Part shown: piece after piece, positions 35,590-45,035 of the stretch
Position numbering within the stretch: position 1 is the stretch's first letter
Layout: each line of letters begins with the position of its first letter
Assembly (NCBI RefSeq): GCF_031882575.1
Contig: NZ_CP134772.1
Span: 4,359,001 to 4,423,000 of the forward strand
Source: Pseudomonas sp. VD-NE ins
GTDB taxonomy: Bacteria > Pseudomonadota > Gammaproteobacteria > Pseudomonadales > Pseudomonadaceae
Direction of reading: 5' to 3'
DNA length: 64,000 nucleotides
The notes under the pieces: model-generated
The model's database searches: none
Seen by the model: only the letters and a program-made list of their open reading frames with translations
What the model was told of the DNA's origin: nothing
Position numbers and translations under genes: made by a program

Positions 35590-37737
35590 ATGTCGCTCAG
35601 ACAACTTTCCATCCAATGGAAAATCACCCTGCTCGCCGGCCTGTGCCTGGCCGGTATCGTGACCCTGTTGGTGGGTCTTTCGCTGTATCGCATGGAGCAC
35701 AGTTCTGAACTGGTGAAAGCTTCGAGCATGGAAATGCTCACTGAGTCGGCGCAGGCACGCATCGAATCGCAAGGTGAAGTGCAGGCCGCCGGCATTCGCC
35801 AGCAGTTCATGGACGCCTATCAATATGGCCACGGCTTCTCGCGGCAGGTGCTGTTCCTGCGCGAACAGGCCGAGAAGCGCTTCCTCGATGCCTTCGACCT
35901 GCGTGAGGACATGACCCGTCAGGTCAAATCGGCGCTGCAAGCCAACCCGGAATTACTCGGCCTGTCGCTGGTGTTCGAAGCCAACGCGCTGGACGGCAAG
36001 GACGAACTGTTTGCCGGTCAGGCTGAACTCGGCAGCAACGACAAGGGCCGTTTCGCCCTGTACTGGTCGCAACCGACCCCGGGTAAAGTCACCTCGATGG
36101 CCCTGCCGGAAAGCGACATGGCCGACACCAGCACCGGCCCCAGCGGTCAGGCGGCCAATGCCTGGTTCACCTGCCCGCGCGCCACGCTCAAGCCGTGTGT
36201 GATCGAACCGTACTTCTATGTGATCGACGGCCAGAACGTGCTGATGACCAGCATCGTCTTCCCGCTGATGGTCAACGGCAAAGTGATTGCTTCGCTGTCG
36301 GTCGACATCAACCTCAACAGCCTGCAAGCGATCAGCCAGGGCGCCAGCAAGAAGCTCTATGACGGCCAGACCGCCGTGAGCATCATCAGCCCCGCCGGCC
36401 TGCTCGCCGGTTACAGCCCGGATGCCGGCAAACTCAGCCAGCGTCTGGATGCCGTGGACAAGATCAGCGGCGCCGAATTGCTGAGCAAACTCGCTTCCAG
36501 CAACAGCGTCAGCAGCCTGCACAGCAACGGCCAGTTGAAAGTGTTGTCGCCGTTCCAGCCGATCCCCGGTGGTCCGTCGTGGGGTGTGTTGCTCGATGTG
36601 CCGGAGAAAGTGCTGGTCAGCCGCGCCGAAGCGCTCAAGCAACAACTGGATGCCAGCAATAACTCGGGCACTTTGATCGAACTGAGCCTTGGCGTGCTAG
36701 CGGCGTTGATCGGCCTGCTGCTGGTGTGGCTGATGGCGCGCAGCGTGACCAAACCGATCCTCGGCGTGGCGCACATGCTCGAAGACATCGCCAGCGGTGA
36801 AGGCGATCTGACCCGCCGTCTGGCCTACGACAAAAAGGACGAACTCGGTCAACTGGCCGGTTGGTTCAACAAGTTCCTCGACAAGTTGCAGCCGATCATC
36901 GCCGAGGTGAAACGCTCGGTGCAGGACGCGCGCAACACCGCCGACCAGTCTTCGGCCATCGCCACCCAGACCAGCGCCGGCATGGAACAGCAATACCGTC
37001 AGGTCGATCAGGTCGCCACCGCGTCCCACGAAATGAGCGCCACTGCGCAAGACGTCGCCCGTAGCGCCGCACAAGCTGCCGAGGCCGCCAAGGACGCCGA
37101 TCGCGCGACCCGTCAGGGTCTGACCGTGATCGACCGCACCACCGCGAGCATCGACACTCTCGCCGCCGACATGAGCGCAGCCATGGTGCAAGTCGAAGGC
37201 CTGGCGGCCAACAGTGAGAAGATCGGCGCCGTGCTGGAAACCATCCGCGCCATCGCCGAACAGACCAACCTGCTGGCGCTCAACGCCGCGATTGAAGCGG
37301 CGCGTGCCGGTGAGGCTGGCCGTGGTTTTGCCGTGGTCGCCGACGAAGTCCGCAACCTCGCCCGCCGCACACAGGAATCGGTGGAAGAGACCCGTCAGGT
37401 CATCGAGCAACTGCAAACCGGCACGCAGGATGTGGTCGGTTCGATGGGCAACAGCCATCGTCAGGCTCAGGGCAGTGTCGAACAGGTTGGCCAGGCCGTG
37501 ACGGCGCTGCGTCAGATTGGCGATGCGGTGACGGTGATCAGTGACATGAACCTGCAGATTGCCAGTGCCGCTGAAGAGCAGAGTGCGGTGGCCGAGGAGA
37601 TCAATAACAACGTGGCGACGATTCGTGATGTAACCGAATCGTTGTCCGGGCAGGCGAATGAGTCGGCGCGGGTGAGTCAGTCGCTCAATAGCCTGGCGAA
37701 TCAGCAGCAGAGTTTGATGGATCAGTTTCGGGTTTGA
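35590..37737 (+). CDS. tlpQ: Methyl-accepting chemotaxis receptor, double-Cache (TlpQ-like)
   Basis: 715 residues from ATG 35590, which has AAGGA about nine bases upstream; a longer frame to 35551 would overlap the promoter. First helix about 10-30, a large periplasmic sensor about 35-370 of dCache size, second helix about 375-400, HAMP ([23 protein letters not shown]) and the signalling domain with the [20 protein letters not shown] tip. Size and order after a ctpM-like gene and a PA2653-like transporter match TlpQ (PA2654), which senses histamine and polyamines in P. aeruginosa. Ligand specificity is assumed from synteny only. Convergent with the bqs-like operon. Confidence 0.82.
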   Translation: MSLRQLSIQWKITLLAGLCLAGIVTLLVGLSLYRMEHSSELVKASSMEMLTESAQARIESQGEVQAAGIRQQFMDAYQYGHGFSRQVLFLREQAEKRFLDAFDLREDMTRQVKSALQANPELLGLSLVFEANALDGKDELFAGQAELGSNDKGRFALYWSQPTPGKVTSMALPESDMADTSTGPSGQAANAWFTCPRATLKPCVIEPYFYVIDGQNVLMTSIVFPLMVNGKVIASLSVDINLNSLQAISQGASKKLYDGQTAVSIISPAGLLAGYSPDAGKLSQRLDAVDKISGAELLSKLASSNSVSSLHSNGQLKVLSPFQPIPGGPSWGVLLDVPEKVLVSRAEALKQQLDASNNSGTLIELSLGVLAALIGLLLVWLMARSVTKPILGVAHMLEDIASGEGDLTRRLAYDKKDELGQLAGWFNKFLDKLQPIIAEVKRSVQDARNTADQSSAIATQTSAGMEQQYRQVDQVATASHEMSATAQDVARSAAQAAEAAKDADRATRQGLTVIDRTTASIDTLAADMSAAMVQVEGLAANSEKIGAVLETIRAIAEQTNLLALNAAIEAARAGEAGRGFAVVADEVRNLARRTQESVEETRQVIEQLQTGTQDVVGSMGNSHRQAQGSVEQVGQAVTALRQIGDAVTVISDMNLQIASAAEEQSAVAEEINNNVATIRDVTESLSGQANESARVSQSLNSLANQQQSLMDQFRV

Positions 37738-37765
37738 TTCGAAGGGTGCGGGGTGTCAGCTGGAT

Positions 37766-38026
37766 TCCCCCCTCACCCCAGCCCTCTCCCCCCAAGGGGG
37801 GCGAGGGGGAAAGGGAGCCGATCTCCATGTCATGCAAAACCTGAGTTCGACTCGGTATTTCAGATCACGAGGATGCTTTCAAAACCTGAGTTCGACTGGG
37901 TATTTCAGATCACGAGGATGCTTTCAAACCCTGAGCTCGACTCGGTATTTCACGTCGGTGTACCTCGAACAAACACCTCGGTCAGTCCCCTCTCCCTCCG
38001 GGAGAGGGCTAGGGTGAGGGGCTTTT
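37766..38026. repeat. 'ccctcaccc' bordered element, copy 3, with 45-bp tandem repeats
   Basis: Terminal blocks as at 29133 and 31687 enclose three tandem copies of a 45-base unit (from 37836, 37881 and 37926) beginning AAAACCTGAGTTCGACTCGG. The unit core is the complement of the CCGAGTCGAACTCAG core inside copy 1. It lies between two convergent genes. Confidence 0.8.
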
Positions 38027-38032
38027 AGAGGC

Positions 38033-39346
38033 TCACCGCCGAGGCAACTCAATCACCACCCTCAACCCGCCCCACTCACTCTCGCCCAACACCAGCAACC
38101 CGCCCCAGGTCTCGACAATATCGCGGACAATTCCCAGCCCCAAGCCATGCCCATGGGTCTGCTCATCCAGCCGCGTGCCCCGGCTGAACACCTCGGTGCG
38201 CTGTTCTTCGGGAATCCCCGGGCCGTCATCTTCCACGCTCAGGGCAAAGCCATCCGCGCGCTCGATCACGCTGAGGCGCACCTCGGCATCCGCCCACTTG
38301 CAGGCGTTGTCCAGCAGGTTACCGAGCAACTCGAGCAAATCCTCCCGATCCCACGGCAGTTGCAACCCCGCCGGCGCAACATAACTCAACGCCAAATGCT
38401 CGCCATGAATCATGTTCAACGTCGCCAGCAACCCTGGCAGTTCTGCATCACAATCGAACAACGCACCGGGCAGCGCATCACCAGACAATCGTGCCCGATT
38501 GAGCTCGCGATTGAGCCGCTGCTGCACCTGCTCCAACTGTTCCTTGAGCACCTTGCGCAACTCGGGATGCGCATCGAGTTTTTCGCTGGAAGCCAGGCTC
38601 AACAGCACCGCCAATGGCGTTTTCAACGCGTGCCCAAGATTGCCCAAGGCATTTCGCGAACGCTTGAGGCTGTCTTCGGTGTGCGCAAGCAAATGGTTGA
38701 TCTGCGCCACCAGCGGCTCCAGCTCCACCGGCACCTGATCATCGAGTTGCGAACGCTGGCCCTGCTGCAATTGCGCAATCTGCTCGCGGGCTTTTTCCAG
38801 CGGTTTCAACGCGCGGCGTACGGTCAAGCGCTGCAAGAACAAAATCAAAAGCAACGCCGCCAGACCGAGGCCGAGGCCGATCTGACGCATGCGCTGAAAG
38901 CTCTCACGCACCGGCGTGTAGTCCTGCGCGACGCTGATCGAGATCGACTGGCCCAGGCGTCGATAGTCCGAACGCAGCACCAGCAGTTGCTGACCGTCCG
39001 GGCCTAGTTGCAGATTGCTGTGCAGCCCGGGATGGTCGAGCAGCGGCAGATCCTGATCCCACAACGAACGCGAGCGCCAATGGCTGTCGGCAAAGTCGAT
39101 TCGGAAGTAATGCCCGGAGAACGGTCGCTGATAGGCCGGCGACAAATGCCGCTCATCCAGCTGCAGCCCCTGCGGCCCGCGCACCAATGCCACCAGCAAA
39201 CTTTCGCTGTCATTGCGCAGACCGGCTTCGAGGTAGCGCTGCAAACCCACTTCGAACAACCACAGACTGGTTTGCGCCACCACCACGCCAACGATCACCA
39301 TCACACTGATCAAACCCAGGCTCAAGCGGCGCTGGATCGACCTCAC
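38033..39346 (-). CDS. bqsS: BqsS/CarS-like sensor histidine kinase
   Basis: 437 residues. Membrane helices about 9-30 and 158-175 bound a periplasmic sensor of some 125 residues. The phospho-acceptor lies in LGHALKTPL near residue 238. The N box [11 protein letters not shown], the G1 box DDGPGIP and the G2 box GHGLGLGI follow. The order sensor, regulator, PepSY, PepSY next to a tlpQ-like gene matches PA2656-PA2659, where BqsS senses ferrous iron or calcium. The position where I recall an RExxE metal motif just after the first helix reads RNDSE (44-48) here. The GTG start overlaps the regulator stop (GTGA). Confidence 0.85.
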   Translation of the reverse strand: MRSIQRRLSLGLISVMVIVGVVVAQTSLWLFEVGLQRYLEAGLRNDSESLLVALVRGPQGLQLDERHLSPAYQRPFSGHYFRIDFADSHWRSRSLWDQDLPLLDHPGLHSNLQLGPDGQQLLVLRSDYRRLGQSISISVAQDYTPVRESFQRMRQIGLGLGLAALLLILFLQRLTVRRALKPLEKAREQIAQLQQGQRSQLDDQVPVELEPLVAQINHLLAHTEDSLKRSRNALGNLGHALKTPLAVLLSLASSEKLDAHPELRKVLKEQLEQVQQRLNRELNRARLSGDALPGALFDCDAELPGLLATLNMIHGEHLALSYVAPAGLQLPWDREDLLELLGNLLDNACKWADAEVRLSVIERADGFALSVEDDGPGIPEEQRTEVFSRGTRLDEQTHGHGLGLGIVRDIVETWGGLLVLGESEWGGLRVVIELPRR

Positions 39347-40011
39347 GAAGCTTGTCCGCCGAACAGGTAACCCTGGCCGCGACGGGTTTCGATCACGCTT
39401 TTGCCGAGTTTGCGCCGCAGGTGATTGACGTGCACTTCGAGGACGTTGGAGTCACGCTCGGTTTCACCGTCGTAGAGGTGTTCGGCGAGGTGGCTTTTGG
39501 AGAGGATCTGTTCCGGGTGCAACATGAAATAGCGCAACAGGCGGAATTCGGCGGCGGTCAGTTGAATGTCGGCACCGTCGCGCACCACGCACTGGCGGCC
39601 CTCGTCCAGATGCAGACCGGCCGCCTGCAAGGTCGGCTGATTGGCCTGGCCTTTGGAGCGGCGCAACAACGACTGAATGCGCAGTTGCAGCTCTTCGGGG
39701 TGGAACGGCTTGGTCAGGTAATCGTCGGCGCCAGCCTTCAAGCCCTCGATGCGTTCAGCCCAGGAATCGCGCGCGGTGAGGATCAACACCGGAATTGCCA
39801 GACCACCGGCGCGCCATTGCGCCAGCACCTCCAGCCCCGGCACGCCGGGCAGGCCGAGGTCGAGAATGATCAGGTCATACGGCTCGCTGCTGCCCTGATA
39901 CAGCGCATCACGACCGTCCGCCAGCCAATCCACCGCGTAGCCTTGGCGTTGCAGGCCGGCGAGCAATTCGTCGGCCAGCGGTACGTGGTCTTCCACCAAT
40001 AGCAAACGCAT
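39343..40011 (-). CDS. bqsR: BqsR/CarR-like OmpR-family response regulator
   Basis: 222 residues. Receiver domain: acidic pocket near the N-terminus (VEDH), phospho-acceptor Asp at about residue 51 in [10 protein letters not shown], Thr in LTARD near 79, Lys in YLTKPF near 101. A winged-helix DNA-binding domain follows (about 125-220; [21 protein letters not shown] region, then [14 protein letters not shown]). Full family length. It is the middle gene of a tightly packed operon and is translationally coupled to the kinase. In P. aeruginosa the counterpart activates genes for cation stress tolerance. Confidence 0.9.
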   Translation of the reverse strand: MRLLLVEDHVPLADELLAGLQRQGYAVDWLADGRDALYQGSSEPYDLIILDLGLPGVPGLEVLAQWRAGGLAIPVLILTARDSWAERIEGLKAGADDYLTKPFHPEELQLRIQSLLRRSKGQANQPTLQAAGLHLDEGRQCVVRDGADIQLTAAEFRLLRYFMLHPEQILSKSHLAEHLYDGETERDSNVLEVHVNHLRRKLGKSVIETRRGQGYLFGGQAS

Positions 40012-40014
40012 CGA

Positions 40015-40326
40015 TCAATCTTCCTTGTCTTTCACAAGTTCGCCGGTATCGGCCTTCAGGTGCAGCTCACGGGCGACGCCTTCGATGGTGAGCAACTCGA
40101 CTTCATAAATGTAGACGTCGTGTTTTTCTTCCAGCTCGACTTCCAGCAGTTTTGCGCCGGGATAGCGGTCCATCGCCTGCTGCAGTACTTGCTCCAGCGG
40201 CAGGATCACGCCCTGCTTGCGCAAATTGAGCGCTTCGTCCGGGCCGAGGTCGCGAGCCATCGCCGTCGAGCAACACATCACCAGCACCAACGCCGTACGG
40301 CGGGTGGTGCGAACATTAACCTTCAT
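40015..40326 (-). CDS. bqsQ: PepSY-domain periplasmic protein, second of the pair
   Basis: 103 residues from ATG 40326, which overlaps the stop of the upstream gene by one base (TAATG). Signal peptide of about 23 residues ending AMA. The mature part has a DLGPDEALNLRKQGVILPLE start and a PepSY core (LLEVELEEKHDVYIYEVEL). Closely similar in plan to the gene before it, so the two are tandem duplicates. In the P. aeruginosa bqs operon small PepSY proteins occupy this place; their role in signalling is not settled. Confidence 0.82.
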   Translation of the reverse strand: MKVNVRTTRRTALVLVMCCSTAMARDLGPDEALNLRKQGVILPLEQVLQQAMDRYPGAKLLEVELEEKHDVYIYEVELLTIEGVARELHLKADTGELVKDKED

Positions 40327-40634
40327 TACGTATCCTGATGATCCTTGAGAACCTGCCCAGTCACCGCGTCTAATTCCAGATCCCACTCCAGCCCCTGCGG
40401 ATCACGCATTTCGATCTGGTAGATGTACTTGCCGTACTGCTCTTCCAGCTCGGTGTCGGTGATCGTCGAACCCGGATGTTTGGCCAACGCGGTGGCGTTG
40501 AGCTTCTCGAAGGAGACGATAGTACCAGCGTCGCGCAGGCGCAGGGCTTCGTCAGGGCCGAGATCGCGGGCGTGAACAGTGCTGGCAGTGAGACCGATGA
40601 TCGAGGCAATGGACAGGGCAGTCAGGGTTTTCAT
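40326..40634 (-). CDS. bqsP: PepSY-domain periplasmic protein, first of the pair
   Basis: 102 residues with a signal peptide ending near residue 22 (VHARD). Shares the DLGPDEALRLRDAG opening and the TELEEQYGKYIYQIEM core with its neighbour. First gene of the four-gene bqs-like operon, so the operon promoter should lie in 40635-40740; I see no clear operator there. Acidic residues in the core might bind divalent cations, which would fit a metal-responsive system. Confidence 0.82.
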   Translation of the reverse strand: MKTLTALSIASIIGLTASTVHARDLGPDEALRLRDAGTIVSFEKLNATALAKHPGSTITDTELEEQYGKYIYQIEMRDPQGLEWDLELDAVTGQVLKDHQDT

Positions 40635-40740
40635 GGTGTCTCCGTATTTTTATGTGTTGCTTAACGGTGGGCACCTTAGCGGGATGAACTTAACTGAAAC
40701 TGAATTGCCATCATTGCTCCAGCTCAACACATGCCCCCGT

Positions 40741-40824
40741 GTAGGAGCTGCCGCAGGCTGCGATCTTTTGATCTTGTCTTTTAAAAACAAAATCAAAAGA
40801 TCGCAGCCTGCGGCAGCTCCTACA
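40741..40824. repeat. Perfect inverted repeat, 'gtaggagctgccgcaggctgcgatc' family
   Basis: Two 35-base arms (GTAGGAGCTGCCGCAGGCTGCGATCTTTTGAT and its complement) around an A/T-rich loop, between divergent genes. Half copies at 28754 and 43565. Could form a strong hairpin in either transcript. Confidence 0.85.
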
Positions 40825-40877
40825 GGATTTTGCAACATGTGCTTATAATTGTTCGCTTGCTAACGATCGAGACCGGT

Positions 40878-41957
40878 ATGACCGCCATCCACATCAAATT
40901 CCCCGCCCTCACCCTCAAGGCCGGCCCGCGCGCCATGGCGCGGATTCGTGCGCAAGGCCTGAGCGCCGCCGATATCGGCACCCTGCCCGGTGCCGCCGGT
41001 GGGCCGAAGGCGTTGGGGATTCAGGGGCTGGATCTGGCGTTGTTCGGCGAATGGCTGCCGAGCGCACCACGTGAGCGTTCGCTGATCGGCGCCTCGGTCG
41101 GTTCCTGGCGCTTCGCCAGTGCCTGCCTGCCGGACGCCGCCGAAGGCATTCGCCGCCTCGGCCATCTGTACGCCGAGCAGAACTTCAACAAAGGCGTGAC
41201 CATGGCCGAGATCAGTCAGAGCTCGCAGCGCATGCTCAACGACCTGCTCGACGGCCGCGACGCGAGCATCCTCGACAACGCCCATTACCGCTTGAACATC
41301 ATGGTGGTGAAAAGTCAGGGGCGTCTGGCTGATGACCATCGCGGGCGCCTCGGTCTGGCGCTGGGCTCGGTGATCGCCGACAACTTGCGCGGCCGCGCGC
41401 GGCTGTCGCGGCACTTCGAACGGCTGATCATCCACGACCCGCGCCTCGCCCCACCGGTGAATGCGCTGAACGACTTCCCGTCGCGATTCGTCGCGCTGAA
41501 TGCCGGTAATCTGCGCCAAGCGCTGCTGGCTTCGGGTTCGATCCCGATGGTCATGGAAGGCGTGCGCGATCTGCCGGGTGCCGGCGTCGGCACGTTCCGC
41601 GATGGCGGCCTGCTCGACTATCACCTCGATCTGCCCTACAGCGGCGACGGCATCGTGCTCTATCCGCACTTCACCGACCGGGTGATTCCCGGCTGGTTCG
41701 ACAAGACCCTGCCGTGGCGCAAGGCCTCGGTGGAGCGCTTGCAGGACGTGCTGCTGCTCGCGCCGTCGAAGGAATATCTGGCGCGCCTGCCCTACGGCAA
41801 ACTGCCCGACCGCAACGACTTCAAACGCTTCATGGGTGATGCACCCAGCCGGCAGAAATACTGGCACGCGGCGATGGACGAGAGCCGCCGTCTCGGCGAT
41901 GAGTTCCTTGAACTGACTGCCAATGGTCGCCTCGCCGAGCGCTTGCTGACCCTTTAG
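40878..41957 (+). CDS. Patatin-like phospholipase family protein
   Basis: 359 residues from ATG 40878 (an upstream in-frame ATG at 40830 lies next to the repeat and is less likely). The nucleophile elbow GASVGS puts the catalytic Ser at residue 73, and DGG in [10 protein letters not shown] near residue 232 supplies the Asp of the Ser-Asp dyad. The oxyanion-hole glycine motif is GAAGGPKAL (38-46). No signal peptide, so it acts in the cytoplasm unless exported. Patatin proteins hydrolyse acyl chains of lipids; substrate unknown. It stands alone upstream of queD, 85 bases away. Confidence 0.86.
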   Translation: MTAIHIKFPALTLKAGPRAMARIRAQGLSAADIGTLPGAAGGPKALGIQGLDLALFGEWLPSAPRERSLIGASVGSWRFASACLPDAAEGIRRLGHLYAEQNFNKGVTMAEISQSSQRMLNDLLDGRDASILDNAHYRLNIMVVKSQGRLADDHRGRLGLALGSVIADNLRGRARLSRHFERLIIHDPRLAPPVNALNDFPSRFVALNAGNLRQALLASGSIPMVMEGVRDLPGAGVGTFRDGGLLDYHLDLPYSGDGIVLYPHFTDRVIPGWFDKTLPWRKASVERLQDVLLLAPSKEYLARLPYGKLPDRNDFKRFMGDAPSRQKYWHAAMDESRRLGDEFLELTANGRLAERLLTL

Positions 41958-42042
41958 TCAGCACGGCCAAAGACAAGCTGGTAAACTCGCCGCCTGCCCG
42001 AATCGCTGCGGCGAACGCCATCTGAACAGAGCTGAAAATACC

Positions 42043-42399
42043 GTGGAAATCTTCAAAGAATTTACCTTCGAATCCGCCCACCGCCTGCCGCACGTCCCGG
42101 ACGGCCACAAGTGCGGGCGTCTGCACGGTCACTCGTTCAAAGTGGCGCTTCACCTCAGCGGCGACCTCGATCCGCACACCGGCTGGATCCGCGATTTCTC
42201 CGAGATCAAAGCGATCTTCAAGCCGCTGTACGAGCGCCTCGATCACAACTACCTGAACGACATTCCCGGTCTGGAAAACCCGACCAGCGAAGTGCTGGCC
42301 AAATTCATCTGGAATGAAATGAAGCCATTGCTGCCGGAATTGAGCGCGATCCGTATTCACGAGACCTGCACCAGCGGTTGTATCTATCGCGGTGAATAA
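42043..42399 (+). CDS. queD: 6-carboxy-5,6,7,8-tetrahydropterin synthase
   Basis: 118 residues, GTG start. Converts dihydroneopterin triphosphate to 6-carboxytetrahydropterin in queuosine synthesis. The zinc ligands His13, His28 and His30 ([13 protein letters not shown]) and the catalytic Cys24 (CxxxHxH) are present. The C-terminal [10 protein letters not shown] motif carries the pterin-anchoring Glu. Length is typical. Followed by a good terminator. Confidence 0.95.
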   Translation: MEIFKEFTFESAHRLPHVPDGHKCGRLHGHSFKVALHLSGDLDPHTGWIRDFSEIKAIFKPLYERLDHNYLNDIPGLENPTSEVLAKFIWNEMKPLLPELSAIRIHETCTSGCIYRGE

Positions 42400-42418
42400 C
42401 CTCTGACACCCCAACTAT

Positions 42419-42523
42419 CCCTGTGCGAGCCTGCTCCGGGCGACGTTCCGACGAAAGCGGTGTGTCAGCTGACATTGATATCGACTGATACGCCCTCTTC
42501 GCGAGCAAGCTCGCTCCCACAGG
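42419..42523. repeat. REP pair, degenerate, 'gagcgagcctgctcgcga' family
   Basis: The right arm is intact (TTCGCGAGCAAGCTCGCTCCCACAGGG). The left arm has decayed (CCCTGTGCGAGCCTGCTCCGGGCG). An example of a REP doublet losing one arm. Confidence 0.7.
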
Positions 42524-42549
42524 GATAAGCGGCGTGTCAGTGAATGAAT

Positions 42550-42574
42550 AAACAGCCTTCACGGCTGTTTTTTT
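42550..42574 (+). terminator. Rho-independent terminator after queD
   Basis: AAACAGCC-TTCA-GGCTGTTT-type stem followed by seven T in total. Confidence 0.85.
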
Positions 42575-42617
42575 ACGCCTATGCTTTTTGGCTCCCACCC
42601 GCCAAGAGGACAGGCCC

Positions 42618-43430
42618 ATGACAGACTGGCTGCTGGATCAGGTCTTTGACTTCAACGGCCGACAAATACGTTACGCCGTACACGGCGAGGGCCCGCCGCT
42701 GGTGTTCGTGCATGGCACGCCGTTTTCGTCGTACGTGTGGCACCGGATTGCACCGCACTTTTTCGCCACGCATCGCGTGCATTACTTCGACCTGCTCGGC
42801 TACGGGCGCTCCGAACAACCCGACGCCGATGTCTCCCTCGGTGTGCAAAACCACCTGCTGGCGCAACTGCTCGACCACTGGAATCTGCAACGCCCGGATG
42901 TCGTGGCTCACGACTTCGGCGGCGCCACGGTGCTGCGCGCACATCTGCTCAACGCCAAGGATTACCGCAGCCTGACCCTGATTGATCCGGTCGCACTGAC
43001 GCCTTGGGGTTCGCCGTTCGTGCAGCATGTGCGTCAGCATGAAGCAGCCTTCAGCGGACTGCCCGATTACATCCAGCGCGCCATCGTGCCGACCTACATT
43101 CGCGGGGCGATTCACCGCGATATTCCTGACGACGAACTCGCTCCCTATGTGCAGCCATGGTTGGGCGATCCGGGGCAAGCGGCGTTCTACCGACAGATTG
43201 CGCAAATGGATGAGCGCTACACGCTGGAAGCGCAACCGCTGTACCCGACGATCCGCTGTCCGGTACAGATTCTTTGGGGTGAAGACGATCAGTGGATTCC
43301 CATCGAGCGTGGCCGGGCGTTACATCAGATGATCCCGGGATCACAATTCCAGCCGATTGCCAACGCCGGCCACCTCGTCCAGGAAGACGCCCCCGAAGCC
43401 ATCGCCGCCGCCCTGCTGCGCTTTCTCTGA
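42618..43430 (+). CDS. Alpha/beta hydrolase with Asp nucleophile motif
   Basis: 270 residues from ATG 42618, with GAGGACA upstream. Oxyanion-hole HGTP at 32-35. The nucleophile elbow reads AHDFGG with Asp99 where most esterases have Ser; this is the arrangement of haloalkane and fluoroacetate dehalogenases and epoxide hydrolases. The catalytic His is in NAGHLVQED near residue 252. The Trp or Arg that usually follows the Asp in dehalogenases and epoxide hydrolases is Phe here, so the reaction cannot be named. Isolated between a terminator and a repeat. Confidence 0.86.
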   Translation: MTDWLLDQVFDFNGRQIRYAVHGEGPPLVFVHGTPFSSYVWHRIAPHFFATHRVHYFDLLGYGRSEQPDADVSLGVQNHLLAQLLDHWNLQRPDVVAHDFGGATVLRAHLLNAKDYRSLTLIDPVALTPWGSPFVQHVRQHEAAFSGLPDYIQRAIVPTYIRGAIHRDIPDDELAPYVQPWLGDPGQAAFYRQIAQMDERYTLEAQPLYPTIRCPVQILWGEDDQWIPIERGRALHQMIPGSQFQPIANAGHLVQEDAPEAIAAALLRFL

Positions 43431-43454
43431 CAGGCCCCAAATGCCCCTGACACC

Positions 43455-43566
43455 GATCGTTCCCACGCTCTGCGTGGGAATGCCTCAACGGACGCTCCGC
43501 GTTCGGCTTTGGAGTGGGACGCGGAGCGTCCCGGGCTGCATTCCTTTGCTGCGCGTGGGAACGATC
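43455..43566. repeat. Long imperfect palindrome, 'gatcgttcccacgctctgcgtggg' family, copy 2
   Basis: Same outer arms as at 35368-35473, but the right arm has drifted (CATTCCTTTGCTGCGCGTGGGAACGATC). Joined directly to a half copy of the 'gcgatcttttgatc' family (43565-43608). Both lie in the 318-bp gap before codB. Confidence 0.8.
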
Positions 43567-43608
43567 AAAAACAAGATCAAAAGATCGCAGCCTTCGGCAG
43601 CTCCTACA
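43565..43608. repeat. Half copy of the 'gcgatcttttgat' repeat family
   Basis: One arm of the palindrome seen at 40741-40824, abutting the preceding palindrome so that one repeat appears inserted at the edge of another. Confidence 0.7.
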
Positions 43609-43690
43609 TTGGGGCTCCGGTGTATTCAGGTGCACCGCTTTCGCGCCAATCCGCGCGACTCGTCTATACATAACCCGCGCCATCCGGCAT

Positions 43691-43707
43691 TTGGCACGAC
43701 CACTGCA
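43691..43707 (+). promoter_or_regulatory. Near-consensus sigma-54 promoter of codBA
   Basis: ttggcacgaccactgca matches YTGGCACGRNNNTTGCW at every specified base except one T. GG (43693-43694) and GC (43705-43706) are separated by exactly ten bases. The expected start near 43718 leaves a leader of about 30 bases before the codB ATG at 43749. This points to RpoN with an activator such as NtrC. Confidence 0.75.
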
Positions 43708-43748
43708 ACCCTCCCCCGCGTCTCCTCTCCTCCAGCAAGGACCGCCCC

Positions 43749-45020
43749 ATGACGCAGAACGCTCCCGGCAACGATTACCCCCTCAGCGAAGTCCCCATGC
43801 ACGCGCGCAAAGGCCTGGCCTCGACGGCGATGGTGTTACTGGGCTTCACGTTTTTCACCGCGACCATGTTTGCCGGCGGCAAGCTCGGCGTGGCGTTCAG
43901 TTTCGGCGAGATGATGGCGGTGATCATCGTCGGCAATCTGCTGCTCGGCCTGTATGCGGCGGGTCTGGGTTATATCGCCTTCAAAAGCGGCCTCAACTCA
44001 GTACTGATGGGGCGTTTCTGCTTCGGTGAAGTCGGCAGCAAGCTCAGCGACCTGATCCTCGGTTTCACCCAGATCGGCTGGTACGCCTGGGGCACCGCGA
44101 CCGCCGCAGTGGTGCTCGGCAAATATTTCGATCTCGCTGAAGGCACGGTGCTCGGCCTGATGGTGCTGTTCGGCCTGGTGTTCTGCGCCACCGCGTATGT
44201 CGGTTATCGCGGACTGGAGATTCTCTCGTACATCGCCGTGCCAGCAATGATGTTGTTGCTGATGCTGTCGATGTGGGTGGCGACGGTGAAAGTCGGCGGT
44301 TTCGAAGGCTTGCTCAGCGTGGTGCCGACGGGTTCGCTGGACTGGTCGACGGCGATCACTTTGGTATTCGGCACCTTCGTCAGCGGCGCGACGCAGGCGA
44401 CCAACTGGACGCGCTTCTCGCGCTCGGCGCGTGTTGCCGTGTTGGCCAGCCTGATCGGCTTCTTCATCGGCAACGGCCTGATGGTATTGATCGGCGCGTA
44501 CGGCGCCATCGTCTATCAACAACCGGATGTGGTGGAAGTGCTGCTGTTGCAAGGTTTCGCCATGGCCGCAATGGCCATGCTGTTGCTGAATATCTGGAGC
44601 ACCCAGGACAACACCATCTACAACTTCGCCGTCGCCGGTTGCAACCTGCTGCGCACCGGCCGGCGCAAAACCGTGACGCTGGCCGGTGCGGTGATCGGTA
44701 CCCTCCTCGCCCTGCTGGGCATGTACGACATGCTGGTGCCTTATCTGATCCTGCTTGGCACGGTGATTCCGCCGATTGGCGGGGTGATCATGGCGGACTT
44801 CTTCTTCCGTTGGCGCGGGCGCTATCCGCGCCTGGCCGACGCGCGGTTGCCGGCGTTCAACTGGCCGGGCCTCGGGGCTTACGCAGTCGGCACCGTCGCC
44901 GCGTTCAGCTCGCCGTGGGTCGCGCCGCTGGTAGGCATCGCTGCTGCCGCGCTAACGTATGTCATCGTCACCGGCGTGCTCGGCGCTCGCAGCGCGACCG
45001 CGCCACTACAAGACCTATAA
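43749..45020 (+). CDS. codB: Cytosine permease
   Basis: 423 residues, 12 membrane helices, nucleobase:cation symporter-1 family. An N-terminal cytosolic segment (SEVPMHARKG) is followed by MVLLGFTFFTATMFAGGKLG, with conserved FGTFVSGATQATNWTRFSRS around residue 210 and IWSTQDNTIYN near 285. Imports cytosine for the deaminase encoded 15 bases downstream. Driven by the sigma-54-type promoter at 43691, consistent with use of cytosine as a nitrogen source. Confidence 0.95.
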   Translation: MTQNAPGNDYPLSEVPMHARKGLASTAMVLLGFTFFTATMFAGGKLGVAFSFGEMMAVIIVGNLLLGLYAAGLGYIAFKSGLNSVLMGRFCFGEVGSKLSDLILGFTQIGWYAWGTATAAVVLGKYFDLAEGTVLGLMVLFGLVFCATAYVGYRGLEILSYIAVPAMMLLLMLSMWVATVKVGGFEGLLSVVPTGSLDWSTAITLVFGTFVSGATQATNWTRFSRSARVAVLASLIGFFIGNGLMVLIGAYGAIVYQQPDVVEVLLLQGFAMAAMAMLLLNIWSTQDNTIYNFAVAGCNLLRTGRRKTVTLAGAVIGTLLALLGMYDMLVPYLILLGTVIPPIGGVIMADFFFRWRGRYPRLADARLPAFNWPGLGAYAVGTVAAFSSPWVAPLVGIAAAALTYVIVTGVLGARSATAPLQDL

Positions 45021-45035
45021 AAAAGGATTCGCCTG

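Noticed and set aside
37836..37970. Three 45-bp direct repeats considered as a CRISPR array
   Set aside because: Units are contiguous with no variable spacers and lie within a larger bordered repeat element; no cas genes.
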